A stretch of DNA of 52,510 nt from an uncultured Collinsella sp. (GTDB lineage Bacteria; Actinomycetota; Coriobacteriia; Coriobacteriales; Coriobacteriaceae), in NCBI GenBank assembly GCA_902496945.1, contig CABVDE010000009.1, positions 1-52,510 of the forward strand, in the 5' to 3' direction. The translations under genes were made by a program, and so were the position numbers. Below the pieces are notes generated by a model. That model was given only the letters and a program-made list of their open reading frames with translations. It was not told where the DNA came from and did no database searches. How positions within the stretch are numbered: position 1 is the stretch's first letter; each line of letters begins with the position of its first letter. This document shows positions 32,790 through 40,245 of this stretch, piece after piece.

Positions 32790-33011
32790 GAATACTTCCT
32801 ATCTAGAACTGCCCACACAACGGGCGGTCTTTGCGCAACTGATTTATTCTAGCGTGCCGAGCCGCCGGCACCCAAAGCTCCACCGTATCTATGGCAATCG
32901 ACGTAATCGTCCAGCTCGAAGACGGCGCTCACCGTTGTATGACAATGGGCAATGAACCTACCATTGTTGTAGGATACAGCGTATTGACATCCCCGAGCGA
33001 AAGGCGCGCAC

Positions 33012-33644
33012 GTGCCCCAAGACCATCCGACCGATAATCCCATCCTCAACGCCGCGAGGCGCGAGCTGGCGCAACGCGCACAAACGGCCACTCCCCTGCG
33101 CACGGCAAACAATGCCTACAATGGACCCGCCCGCATCGCCTCGATCAACACGTCGGCACACAAGAGCACGCGCAAGTCGCCCATCGCCGATGGACACGAC
33201 ACCGTTATAGAGCAATTTGGCCTCGCCTCCGACGCACACGCCGGGCATTGGCACCGTCAGGTTTCCTTTTTGGCCGCAGAGTCCATCCAGACGGCGCAGG
33301 CTCGCGGACTCGATGTGCGCGAGGGTGACTTTGGGGAGAACTTCACCACGCAAGGCATCAATCTACTCTCGCTCCCCTTGGGCACGCAGCTCAAGCTTGG
33401 CAGCGAGGTGCTTGTCGAAATCAGCCAAATCGGCAAGGTCTGCCACACACGCTGTGCCATCTACTATCTCGCCGGCGACTGCATCTTTCCCCACGAGGGC
33501 GTTTTTGGCGTGGTACTAAAGGGCGGAGAGGTCCATACCGGCGACGATATCCAGGTAGTCAAGCTCGGCGACGGCACCTGTTCATTCACCCCCGCCGAGG
33601 CCCTCGAAGAGATTGAGCAGGCTCGCCAGAAGGGCACGCTGTAG
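33012..33644 (+). CDS. MOSC domain protein
   Basis: MOSC domains occur in molybdenum cofactor sulfurases and in small stand-alone proteins thought to bind or transfer sulphur to metal cofactors. The 210-residue protein shows ARIASINTSAHKSTRKSP, GLASDAHAGHWHRQVSFL, VREGDFGENFTTQGINL and the conserved Cys region IGKVCHTRCAIYY. The first 35 residues are an unconserved lead-in. The start is GTG with AAAGG upstream. No molybdenum-related gene lies nearby in this window. Confidence 0.87.
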   Translation: MPQDHPTDNPILNAARRELAQRAQTATPLRTANNAYNGPARIASINTSAHKSTRKSPIADGHDTVIEQFGLASDAHAGHWHRQVSFLAAESIQTAQARGLDVREGDFGENFTTQGINLLSLPLGTQLKLGSEVLVEISQIGKVCHTRCAIYYLAGDCIFPHEGVFGVVLKGGEVHTGDDIQVVKLGDGTCSFTPAEALEEIEQARQKGTL

Positions 33645-33654
33645 TTATACAACC

Positions 33655-33863
33655 CCACGTCGAGATGGTTTTTACAGCCCAAAACTCCTCTCAAACATGA
33701 CTCTGTAACGTTAAAGTTGAACTCTATGGTTTCTCAACAATTCATCATAACTGCAGGTCAAAGCCAAAGCCTCAAGCTCAACTTGACCCTTTGGAACCTT
33801 TAAGGTTCAAGTTGAGGTCGAAAGCAGTAGTAGAATACCGTTCGAACCATAACCTACGATTGA
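33655..33863 (+). promoter_or_regulatory. regulatory region with nested palindrome
   Basis: CTCAACTTGA (33778-33787) and TCAAGTTGAG (33808-33817) are perfect inverted arms, and a second palindrome AACCTTTAAGGTT (33796-33808) abuts the right arm. A TAGAAT box lies nearby (from 33832). The pattern resembles MerR-type operators but the regulator is unknown. Related GTTGAAC sequence also occurs near 33715. Confidence 0.5.
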
Positions 33864-33878
33864 TTGCAGAGGGACTGG

Positions 33879-35012
33879 ATGCAGCATTCGAATCATCGCA
33901 CCGCAGCGCTCATTGCGTCGAAGCCGGCTCGTATCATCACGAGCGCCGCGCTCGCCGTTGCGCTGACGGCCACGCCGATGCTCTCCCCCGTTGCGGCGTA
34001 TGCCGCCTCGCAGGCAACGCAGGACCAGCTTTCCGCAGCCCAACAGAAGATCGAAGCCGCCACAAGCGCCTACAACGACGCCCGTACCAAACTCGATGAC
34101 CTGCAAAAGCAGATTGACTCCAATGAGGCGAGCATCGAGGAAATCGAGGCTAGGCTTCCCGAGCAGCAGGCCAAGGCAAGCTCCGCCATGCGCGATCTGT
34201 ACAAGTATCAGAAGGGCACCAATCCCATCGTGAGCTTCCTGGTCAACGCGCAGAGCCTGGGTGAGTTCATCACGACCTGCAAATACACCAACCAGATCAC
34301 GAGCTCGAGCGTCGACGAGATCGAAGAGCTCAATAACATGCAGACCGAACTCGAGCAGAACAAGACCGAGCTCCAGCAGGCCAAGTCTCAGCTTGAGGCA
34401 GAGCAGAAAAACGCCGAGAATGCGCTGGCGCAGGCCCAGCAGCTCCGCAGCGAGGCACAGGCAAAAGCCGAGCAGGAAAATGCCGCCGAGCTTGCCAAGC
34501 TTGAGGCCGATAAGGCCGCTGCCGCCGAGAAACTCTCGGGCGAGGGCGTAAGCGGCAGCAATTCCAACAGCCAGGCCACCAACACCAACACCACCATCGA
34601 CACCACGGTGAACAACGCCAATACCGGTAGCTCCGATTACGATTCGTTCATTAATGAGTGGACGAGCCGCATCGACAATTATCTCGCCGGCTCCCCCATG
34701 GCAGGCCAGGGTTATAACTTTGCCGTCGCCGCCTGGAATACCGCTGTTGACCCCCGTTGGTCCCCCGCCATCGCCTGCATCGAGAGTACCAAGGGCGCTT
34801 ATTGCGCCAATTCCTACAACGCCTGGGGCTGGAGTGCCCGTGGCGGCGGTTGGCGCAGCTTTGGCAGCTGGAGCGAGGGCATCTCCGCTCACGTTGCCTA
34901 TCTGGGCGCCAATTACGGCTCCACCCTTACCCCGGCAGCGGCCAAAAAGTACTGCCCGCCTACGTGGCAGGACTGGTACAACAAGGTCGCCGTTCAGATG
35001 AACCGTATTTAA
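33879..35012 (+). CDS. secreted PcsB-like protein with lytic C-terminal domain
   Basis: A 377-residue exported protein probably involved in peptidoglycan remodelling. A signal peptide (PARIITSAALAVALTATPML, cleavage near AYAA) leads into about 190 residues of coiled coil resembling PcsB/SagA and FtsX-partner proteins (LDDLQKQIDSNEASIEEIEA, long Glu/Gln/Ala heptads). A Ser/Asn/Thr-rich linker follows, then a C-terminal domain (YNFAVAAWNTAVDPRWSPAI, CIESTKGAYC, YNAWGWSARGGGWRSFGSW) resembling lysozyme-like glucosaminidases rather than the usual CHAP domain. AGAGGGAC lies before the ATG at 33879; a TTG 15 bases upstream is unlikely. A terminator follows. Confidence 0.85.
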   Translation: MQHSNHRTAALIASKPARIITSAALAVALTATPMLSPVAAYAASQATQDQLSAAQQKIEAATSAYNDARTKLDDLQKQIDSNEASIEEIEARLPEQQAKASSAMRDLYKYQKGTNPIVSFLVNAQSLGEFITTCKYTNQITSSSVDEIEELNNMQTELEQNKTELQQAKSQLEAEQKNAENALAQAQQLRSEAQAKAEQENAAELAKLEADKAAAAEKLSGEGVSGSNSNSQATNTNTTIDTTVNNANTGSSDYDSFINEWTSRIDNYLAGSPMAGQGYNFAVAAWNTAVDPRWSPAIACIESTKGAYCANSYNAWGWSARGGGWRSFGSWSEGISAHVAYLGANYGSTLTPAAAKKYCPPTWQDWYNKVAVQMNRI

Positions 35013-35022
35013 GCGCAACTGC

Positions 35023-35048
35023 AAAGGGGCCCCAAACGGGGCCCCTTT
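35023..35048 (+). terminator. intrinsic terminator after the PcsB-like gene
   Basis: AAAGGGGCCCC pairs with GGGGCCCCTTT around AAAC. It lies between convergent genes and probably serves both. Confidence 0.9.
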
Positions 35049-35055
35049 CGATTAT

Positions 35056-36471
35056 CTAAGAGACGACACCGGTCGCGTTTCCGATAACAACGACGACGCA
35101 CATGACGGCAAACATAAACCCGAGCGCCTTGAACCATAGTTCGACAAAAGCACTCCCCCGATACCGATTGAGAACGGGAAAACGACGTCGAAGCCTACGC
35201 CGGTCGAGCATTCCAAATGTAATGAGCAGCACCAGGCCATCGACCATAAAGAAATACTCAAGTGACAAAAACCACGTTGGATAGTTTCGGTTTTCGCCCG
35301 TCGGCGTAAATACCGCAAAATGGCTGCCCATTAGCAGCAACAATGTTGTCGCATAGACGCACCCATTCCATATGCGCCCCACGGGCTCGGGGATACGCGA
35401 GAGCAGACGCGCACATTTGGACGCCAAGGACTCGAACGCCAAGGGCGAGATGATCGAATGCTGACTTGCAGAAGGCGAAAGCACAGGGGCAACCGGTTGT
35501 TGCACCCGATGTACTTGCGGTACCGCGGTCCGGGACACGGCGGCGGCAGGAGCCGTTATGGGCGACGACGCAGGGGCGCACAAGCCGTACGCTGCGCGCG
35601 CAGCATTGCCCAACGCGTTTGCACTCGCAAAGCGCTTAGCCGGATCGAGCGCCATCGCCATGCAAACAGCATCGGCAAGCGGGGTTGGCATACCGTGCGC
35701 CTCGCATTGCTCACGTATGTTCCGCCCCGGTTTGGGGTCAGTTCCCGTCAGGCAAAAGAACAGCAGGGCGCCCAGCGCGTACACATCGCTTCGCACGCCC
35801 GTCTGCCCAAACCCATACTGCTCGGGCGGTGCATAGGGTCGCGTGCCAAACTTGACGGTGTCGGCATCGGCGCCATCACGCCATACGCGCGCGATCCCCA
35901 AGTCGATAATCACCAGCGATGAAAACGTCAGGCCCTCATCGGGCGTACAGTTCGCACCCGTCACGATGATATTCGACGGCTTGAGGTCGCGATGGATCAC
36001 CGGCGCCGACATCCCCCCTGCCATTGCAAAACCGGCATGGAGCTCGCCCACGGCGTCGCAAAGGGCAGGATACAATTCACGCGCATAATCGGGGGCGGCT
36101 CCCAGACGGTCCACCAGCGTCCCGAGCGTCTCCCCTTCGATGTATTCCATAACCACGTTGAGCTCGTCGCCCACGCGACGACAATCGACGATTCTGGGCA
36201 GATGCTCAAAACGCCTGCCCGCCCGCTGAGCGGCAAACAGACGCTCGTATGCGCCGCCGATTTGAGCCGAAGCATCGATGCGTTTACGGACAAAGGGACC
36301 GAGCGATCCACCGCCGGTTCCTTCAAAGTACACGAGCTCGGTTGTTTCAACGGACGAGCGCTTAAGTACACGCTCCACGCGATAGCTGTCGTCGCGATCG
36401 AGCGACGCCAGGTGCTCGGCAAGCGCCGCGGTCAGCTCGTCGTCGGAATATGTTGGGCTCTGAGTATCCAT
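35056..36471 (-). CDS. membrane-anchored Ser/Thr protein kinase
   Basis: A Hanks-type kinase followed by a membrane domain, 471 residues from the chosen start. The kinase shows VIHRDLKPSNIIV, IIDLGIARVW (DLG in place of DFG), GTRPYAPPEQYG and RSDVYALGALLFF. The N-terminal Gly-rich loop is unusual (YFEGTGGGSLGP before the VRKR lysine region). After a Pro/Ala-rich linker come about three hydrophobic segments (YATTLLLLMGSHFAVF, FFMVDGLVLLITFGML, LGFMFAVMCVVVVIG). No PASTA repeats are present, so it is not a PknB wall sensor. The start is uncertain: GGAGG lies only two bases before this ATG. It is followed upstream by an HTH gene on the same strand. Confidence 0.87.
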   Translation of the reverse strand: MDTQSPTYSDDELTAALAEHLASLDRDDSYRVERVLKRSSVETTELVYFEGTGGGSLGPFVRKRIDASAQIGGAYERLFAAQRAGRRFEHLPRIVDCRRVGDELNVVMEYIEGETLGTLVDRLGAAPDYARELYPALCDAVGELHAGFAMAGGMSAPVIHRDLKPSNIIVTGANCTPDEGLTFSSLVIIDLGIARVWRDGADADTVKFGTRPYAPPEQYGFGQTGVRSDVYALGALLFFCLTGTDPKPGRNIREQCEAHGMPTPLADAVCMAMALDPAKRFASANALGNAARAAYGLCAPASSPITAPAAAVSRTAVPQVHRVQQPVAPVLSPSASQHSIISPLAFESLASKCARLLSRIPEPVGRIWNGCVYATTLLLLMGSHFAVFTPTGENRNYPTWFLSLEYFFMVDGLVLLITFGMLDRRRLRRRFPVLNRYRGSAFVELWFKALGFMFAVMCVVVVIGNATGVVS

Positions 36472-36487
36472 AGCCTCCATCATAGCG

Positions 36488-36521
36488 CAGGGCACAGACG
36501 CCTCATGGCGTCCGCGCCCTG
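36488..36521 (-). terminator. interrupted hairpin between HTH and kinase genes
   Basis: CAGGGC/GCCCTG and inner GACGCC/GGCGTC pair with small internal loops. There is no T-run. It lies between the HTH stop and the kinase start and could reduce read-through or shape the kinase leader. Confidence 0.4.
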
Positions 36522-36569
36522 TTCATTAGCATCGTTGTTCGGCAACTCCGTCGGCTCAGATATCAGCCG

Positions 36570-36992
36570 CTAACTCACCGTCTCCTCGCCAAAGCGATAC
36601 AGCTCCTCATTGACCTTTTGGAGGCTGCACCCGCGATCGATGCAAAAGATGATAATCGCATCGCGGCGGTCCTTGCAGTTAAGGACGCTTACCCCGGCAG
36701 CCGTCAGCGCACGGTCGGTCTCTTTGAGCGTCAGCGCCATCGCAAAGGCAATCTGCAGCACCTTATTGCGACTCGGACGGCGCGCACCGGTAAAGATCTG
36801 ATAGCCAAAGGTCTCGTTGAGGTCGGCCATACGCACCACGCGCGAGCGTTCCAAGCCCTTTTCCTGCAGTAGCTGCTTCAGGTAGTCCGAAAGCGACGGA
36901 GCGGCAAAGTCGTGCTCCCTGATATAGCCATCGATATTCGGCGCATCGAGAAGCTCATTGAGTAACTCCTCGGTCAGCTTTTTATCGGGCAT
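36570..36992 (-). CDS. XRE-like helix-turn-helix protein
   Basis: A 140-residue protein with a helix-turn-helix-like middle: LSDYLKQLLQEKGLERSRVV, RMADLNETFGYQIFTGARRP, then SRNKVLQIAFAMALTLKETD. The first 30 residues and the Cys-containing C-terminus (NCKDRRDAIIIFCIDRGCS) do not match a known domain I can name. Similar small HTH proteins are often paired with a Ser/Thr kinase gene in actinomycetes, as here (the kinase is directly downstream). It may be the kinase's regulator or target; this is inference. GGAGGTG lies before the ATG. Confidence 0.7.
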   Translation of the reverse strand: MPDKKLTEELLNELLDAPNIDGYIREHDFAAPSLSDYLKQLLQEKGLERSRVVRMADLNETFGYQIFTGARRPSRNKVLQIAFAMALTLKETDRALTAAGVSVLNCKDRRDAIIIFCIDRGCSLQKVNEELYRFGEETVS

Positions 36993-37024
36993 GCGGCTTC
37001 ACCTCCCCCAGTGCATGCAACATG

Positions 37025-37468
37025 TTAGAAACCGCTCACATCCGAGCGCTCCCAACTGGCGACCTGATCGGGAGACACCGTACCCAGCGCCTCGAACTTC
37101 CAGGAGCCGCCCGCCTTTAGATGATTGGTGTTTGCAAGAGCCGTTCCAACCTGGTTGCCATCGGCATCATACAGAACATACTCAATCTGAATGTAGCTCT
37201 TTTCCTTGTCCGTGTTATTGGTCAGCGTGCCCGTGATCTTATAGGCAAACTGATTGGAGGTGTCTTCAGCCTCGTCAGCAATGGTATACGGTTCTTGCGG
37301 TTCTTTTTGCTCCTCAGCCTGCTGTGTCGCCTCGGCAGGTTTTGCCGAATCGCTCGCAGACGAATCGGTTGAATTGCCACCCATAGAACCCACGGCGCCA
37401 ATAATAACCAGCACCACGATGACGCCTAGGACAATCTTGCCGATCGGTTTCTTTCCCTCTTTTGCCAT
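37025..37468 (-). CDS. membrane-anchored FxLYD-like domain protein
   Basis: A 147-residue protein with a basic N-terminus (MAKEGKKPIGK), one hydrophobic helix (IVLGVIVVLVIIGAVGSM), a Ser/Glu/Gln-rich linker, and an extracellular beta-sandwich domain: YKITGTLTNNTDKEKSYIQ, then YVLYDADGNQVGTALAN and HLKAGGSWKFEA, typical of the FxLYD fold. The function of this fold is unknown, often in proteins of Gram-positive surfaces. Its ribosome binding site AGGAAGG is inside one arm of an inverted repeat (37474-37527). Confidence 0.78.
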   Translation of the reverse strand: MAKEGKKPIGKIVLGVIVVLVIIGAVGSMGGNSTDSSASDSAKPAEATQQAEEQKEPQEPYTIADEAEDTSNQFAYKITGTLTNNTDKEKSYIQIEYVLYDADGNQVGTALANTNHLKAGGSWKFEALGTVSPDQVASWERSDVSGF

Positions 37469-37473
37469 TATGC

Positions 37474-37527
37474 ATCCTTCCTACGATCCGGCTACCGTGC
37501 CGGCACACAGCACATCGTAGGAAGGAT
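37474..37527 (-). promoter_or_regulatory. leader hairpin that can hide a ribosome binding site
   Basis: ATCCTTCCTACGAT (37474-37487) pairs perfectly with 37514-37527, with an inner CCGGC/GCCGG stem. In the mRNA of the FxLYD gene the AGGAAGG ribosome binding site is in the 3' arm, six bases before the start, and would be paired. Translational control is inferred. Confidence 0.65.
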
Positions 37528-37606
37528 TGAACTTGAATTCATTAGCTGTGAGCTAAGGTCGCGGTAAACGGCCAATGTGGTTATCCAGGCGTCGAACAAA
37601 CACACT

Positions 37607-37954
37607 TTACGCGATCGCCTGCAGGCAGTACCAACCCACCGTGACGGATTCCCCGGTAAAGGCACTGATCATCAACAGGACAAAGAACGCCAGGTAGCTG
37701 ACACTCATCAGGTACGCAATGACCAGGAAGACGACCCAGCCGACATTGGTTTTGCCGTCGGCATGGCGTTGCTCGCGATTGCGGCAGAGCCAAATCGTCA
37801 CGCCAATAGCCACAATCAACAGCACGAGCGCCGCCGCGGCAAGCCCGGCAAGCACAAACATCAAGCCAACGCTCACGGCGATGACCGGAAGCAATAGCAA
37901 GCCACATCCGCATCCACCCGGACTATACACGGCAGACTGTCGGCGTCGCCTCAT
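37607..37954 (-). CDS. small membrane protein
   Basis: A 115-residue protein with a basic N-terminus (MRRRRQSAVYSPGGCGCG), a long hydrophobic stretch forming probably two helices (LLLLPVIAVSVGLMFVLAGL and AAALVLLIVAIGVTIWLC), a polar loop, and a further pair of helices (VVFLVIAYLMSVSYLAFFVL and LMISAFTG). No family was recognised. GGAG lies five bases before the ATG at 37954. It is separated from the FxLYD gene by the hairpin region and follows higA on the same strand by 30 bp, so shared transcription is possible. Confidence 0.65.
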   Translation of the reverse strand: MRRRRQSAVYSPGGCGCGLLLLPVIAVSVGLMFVLAGLAAAALVLLIVAIGVTIWLCRNREQRHADGKTNVGWVVFLVIAYLMSVSYLAFFVLLMISAFTGESVTVGWYCLQAIA

Positions 37955-37983
37955 CGTCACTCCAACCTCAACATCTTTGAACA

Positions 37984-38325
37984 CTACAATGCGATAGCCT
38001 GCTGGACAGGAATGATCTTATCCAGGTCCGGTTCGATGCGCCTTCTCTCGGCCTCGAGGTCAAACGCCATCTGGGCGCGCAGCCAATAACCGTCCGTCAG
38101 GCCAAAGTAGCGGCAAAGGCGAAGGTCGGTGTCGGCCGTCACGCGACGCCTTCCCAAGATAATCTGCCCAATGCGTTGAGCCGGAATCCCGGTCTCCTTT
38201 GCAAGGCGATATTGAGAAATGCCCATGGGAACAAGAAACTCCTCTTTGAGAAGCTCACCAGGAGTCACCGGCGACAGCAAATCGGGTACAGTCTCATCAC
38301 TTGTGATAATCGACGATTTCGACAT
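37984..38325 (-). CDS. higA: HigA-family antitoxin
   Basis: HigA proteins neutralise the HigB mRNA interferase and repress their own promoter. The 113-residue protein carries LSPVTPGELLKEEFLVPMG, the helix-turn-helix ISQYRLAKETGIPAQRIGQI and ILGRRRVTADTDLRL, then RYFGLTDGYWLRAQ, a classic HigA/VapI pattern. It overlaps the 3' end of the toxin reading frame by 29 bases, with toxin first, as is usual for higBA. The antitoxin looks intact. The frame is open upstream, but that part lies within the toxin gene. Confidence 0.9.
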   Translation of the reverse strand: MSKSSIITSDETVPDLLSPVTPGELLKEEFLVPMGISQYRLAKETGIPAQRIGQIILGRRRVTADTDLRLCRYFGLTDGYWLRAQMAFDLEAERRRIEPDLDKIIPVQQAIAL

Positions 38326-38577
38326 TCCAAGCCATCCCCCGTCTCCACTCAAAACAGACCCGATAGCGCTCGTTAACACGGATGCTATATTGACCGGCAC
38401 GATCGCCCTTCAAAGCTTCCAGACGGTTGCCCGGTGGAACGCGAAGATCGTCAAGCGAAGCACAAACCTGCAGTTGGCGAATCTTCCTCAATGCACACGC
38501 TCAAAGGGCACGAACCTCCTGACCCGCACACCCATGGCAAAGCGTTCGGTATCCTCATCTTTATTCGATGCAATCAT
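38297..38577 (-). pseudogene. higB: HigB toxin, frameshifted
   Basis: A HigB/RelE-fold mRNA interferase broken by one base. From the ATG at 38577 the frame reads MIASNKDEDTERFAMGVRVR, then RFVPFERVH and a TGA at 38488-38490. One frame over, the expected continuation begins LRKIRQLQVCASLDDLRVPP and runs on with GNRLEALKGDRAGQYSIRVN, ending IVDYHK. Restoring a single G would rejoin them into about 93 residues, the normal length. Either the toxin is dead and the antitoxin kept, or the base was lost in sequencing. Confidence 0.85.
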
Positions 38578-38588
38578 AGTATCGCCTT

Positions 38589-38601
38589 ACGTTAGTAACG
38601 T
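38589..38601. promoter_or_regulatory. candidate higBA operator
   Basis: ACGTTA-G-TAACGT is a perfect palindrome between the toxin start and a minus-strand TATAAT about 35 bp upstream. It is a likely site for HigA autorepression. Confidence 0.5.
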
Positions 38602-38679
38602 CAAACGTTTCTATAGACTTACATCTCTATTATATCGTACATTTGTTCGTGTTTTCTAGAACAAATAGCCCTTCACCTC

Positions 38680-39867
38680 TTAGTCAAGCGAAAGCAATCG
38701 TTTGTAGACATCGAGGCCTTTGAGTAGGATTTCTTCGTCGAAGAGCATGCTGTCGGTATGCAGGGCGCTTGTGGCATAGGCGGGGCAGCCATCCGAATCA
38801 CTCGGGTTGTCTTGGCCCTCTGGCACACCCGTGCCCAGCAAGAAGAACACGCCCGGCAGATAGCGCTGATAGAAGGCAAAGTCCTCGGCAATCAGCAGCG
38901 GCTCATCAACGAGCTGCAACCCGGGCAAGGCAGGCGTGATGTCGGCAAACAGCTCGGGGTCGTTATCGACCGGTGGATAGCCCTCGGCGAAGTCGAGATC
39001 ATACGTGCATCCCGTTGCGGCGCACGCCTCGTCGAGTACACGGCGTACGCCCTCGCGCGCACGGTCGAACATGGCGTCCGTAAACACACGCAAGCTACCG
39101 GCAACATGGGCCTCCCCCGCCACCGCGTTGCAGACGGTGCCTGCCTGCAACAGGCCAAACTTGCCAATGCAGGGCTCATAGGCACCCAACTCATCCATCA
39201 GTTCGCGCTCGGCAACCAAGAACTTGGCAGCCGCCAGCGCCGCATCGTGCGACTCCTCGACCGGAACGCCATAGGTCTTAGCGATATGGATGCTCGTCCC
39301 GTGGATATGAATGTGTGTCTCACTCGAACGCGCCAGCAACGGACCGGAGCAGCTCGCCAACGTGCCGGCAGGCAGATCGGGCCACACGTGGAAGCCGAAG
39401 ATGCGATCCGCCCCGTAGCGCTCGAACACACCGCTCTCGCACACCGTCTTGGCACCACCAGTCGTCTCCTCGGCCGGCTGAAACACAAAGAGCACATTGC
39501 GCTTAATGGCGCCCGGCTGTTCACGGATCGTACGGTCGACAAAGGTTGCCGCCGCAAGCGCCATGGCCATGTGTCCATCGTGGCCGCAAGCATGCATCTT
39601 GCCGGGATGCGTCGAGGCGAAATCCGCACCCGTCGCCTCCGCGATGGGCAGCGCATCCATATCGGCGCGAATCGCCGTGGCATGCGCGGCGCCAACGCCA
39701 GCGTCGAAGAAAGCGCAGACGCAGCTGGGGCACGGATGGGCCACCTCACAAGCGAGCGGCGCCAACACACCCTCGATATAGGCGATAGTCTGCGGAAGAT
39801 CGAAATCGAGCTCCGGAATGCGATGGAGATCGCGGCGATAGCGACGGAGTTCTTGGAGCTCGGTCAT
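38680..39867 (-). CDS. M20D amidohydrolase, possible N-acetyl-DAP deacetylase
   Basis: A zinc/manganese-dependent M20D peptidase (hippurate hydrolase/N-acyl amino acid amidohydrolase group), 395 residues. Metal-binding motifs are visible: HPGKMHACGHDGHMAMAL near residue 95, QPAEETTGGAK with the catalytic Glu near residue 135, FGFHVWPDLP, and EDFAFYQRYLPGVFFLLG near the C-terminus. It is divergent from the lysine-riboswitch operon with dapH, whose pathway needs N-acetyl-diaminopimelate deacetylase, so that role is plausible. The motifs do not separate it from general acyl-amino-acid hydrolases. The start has GAAGGG a few bases upstream. Confidence 0.82.
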   Translation of the reverse strand: MTELQELRRYRRDLHRIPELDFDLPQTIAYIEGVLAPLACEVAHPCPSCVCAFFDAGVGAAHATAIRADMDALPIAEATGADFASTHPGKMHACGHDGHMAMALAAATFVDRTIREQPGAIKRNVLFVFQPAEETTGGAKTVCESGVFERYGADRIFGFHVWPDLPAGTLASCSGPLLARSSETHIHIHGTSIHIAKTYGVPVEESHDAALAAAKFLVAERELMDELGAYEPCIGKFGLLQAGTVCNAVAGEAHVAGSLRVFTDAMFDRAREGVRRVLDEACAATGCTYDLDFAEGYPPVDNDPELFADITPALPGLQLVDEPLLIAEDFAFYQRYLPGVFFLLGTGVPEGQDNPSDSDGCPAYATSALHTDSMLFDEEILLKGLDVYKRLLSLD

Positions 39868-40017
39868 AGAGAATCCCTTCGTGAGGCATATCTGTTGCAA
39901 CTTATTGTGATCCAAGATTGTGGCACACATGTTTCCAGCATATTGCTGCATTTTTTAAACGTTATATACGAATACTCTTGTTTGGTAAAGTGCAACGTGG
40001 TAGGGTCGTTACCACTT

Positions 40018-40165
40018 GATAGAGGCGCGGGCACGAAGAGCCGCGGGCGAGTCGGCAGACTTTGACCCCGTGGGGAGGCGAAACCCGCCGAATTGGGTTT
40101 TTCGGGCACGAACAACCTGGTGGGCCTGCGGGAAACACTCGCAGGACTGTCTGCAGCAATGCGGG
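40018..40165 (+). ncRNA. lysine riboswitch (L box)
   Basis: The leader of the lysA-dapA operon has the conserved parts of the lysine aptamer in order: GATAGAGGCGCG (40018-40029), GAAGAG in the P2 loop (40035-40040), GGGGAGGCGAAACCCGCCGAA (split around 40072-40092), GGGCCTGCG/CGCAGG as P5, and the closing GGACTGTCTGC (40144-40154). Beyond it CGCTATCC (40168-40175) can pair with GGATAGCG (40225-40232), which borders the GAGG before the start codon, suggesting control of translation. Ligand identity follows from the motif and from the genes controlled. Confidence 0.88.
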
Positions 40166-40245
40166 AGCGCTATCCGGACATTGGGTCCACGCTATGCGGA
40201 TTCGATGCGCAGATGGCGCCGTCTGGATAGCGAGGTTTACGGGAC

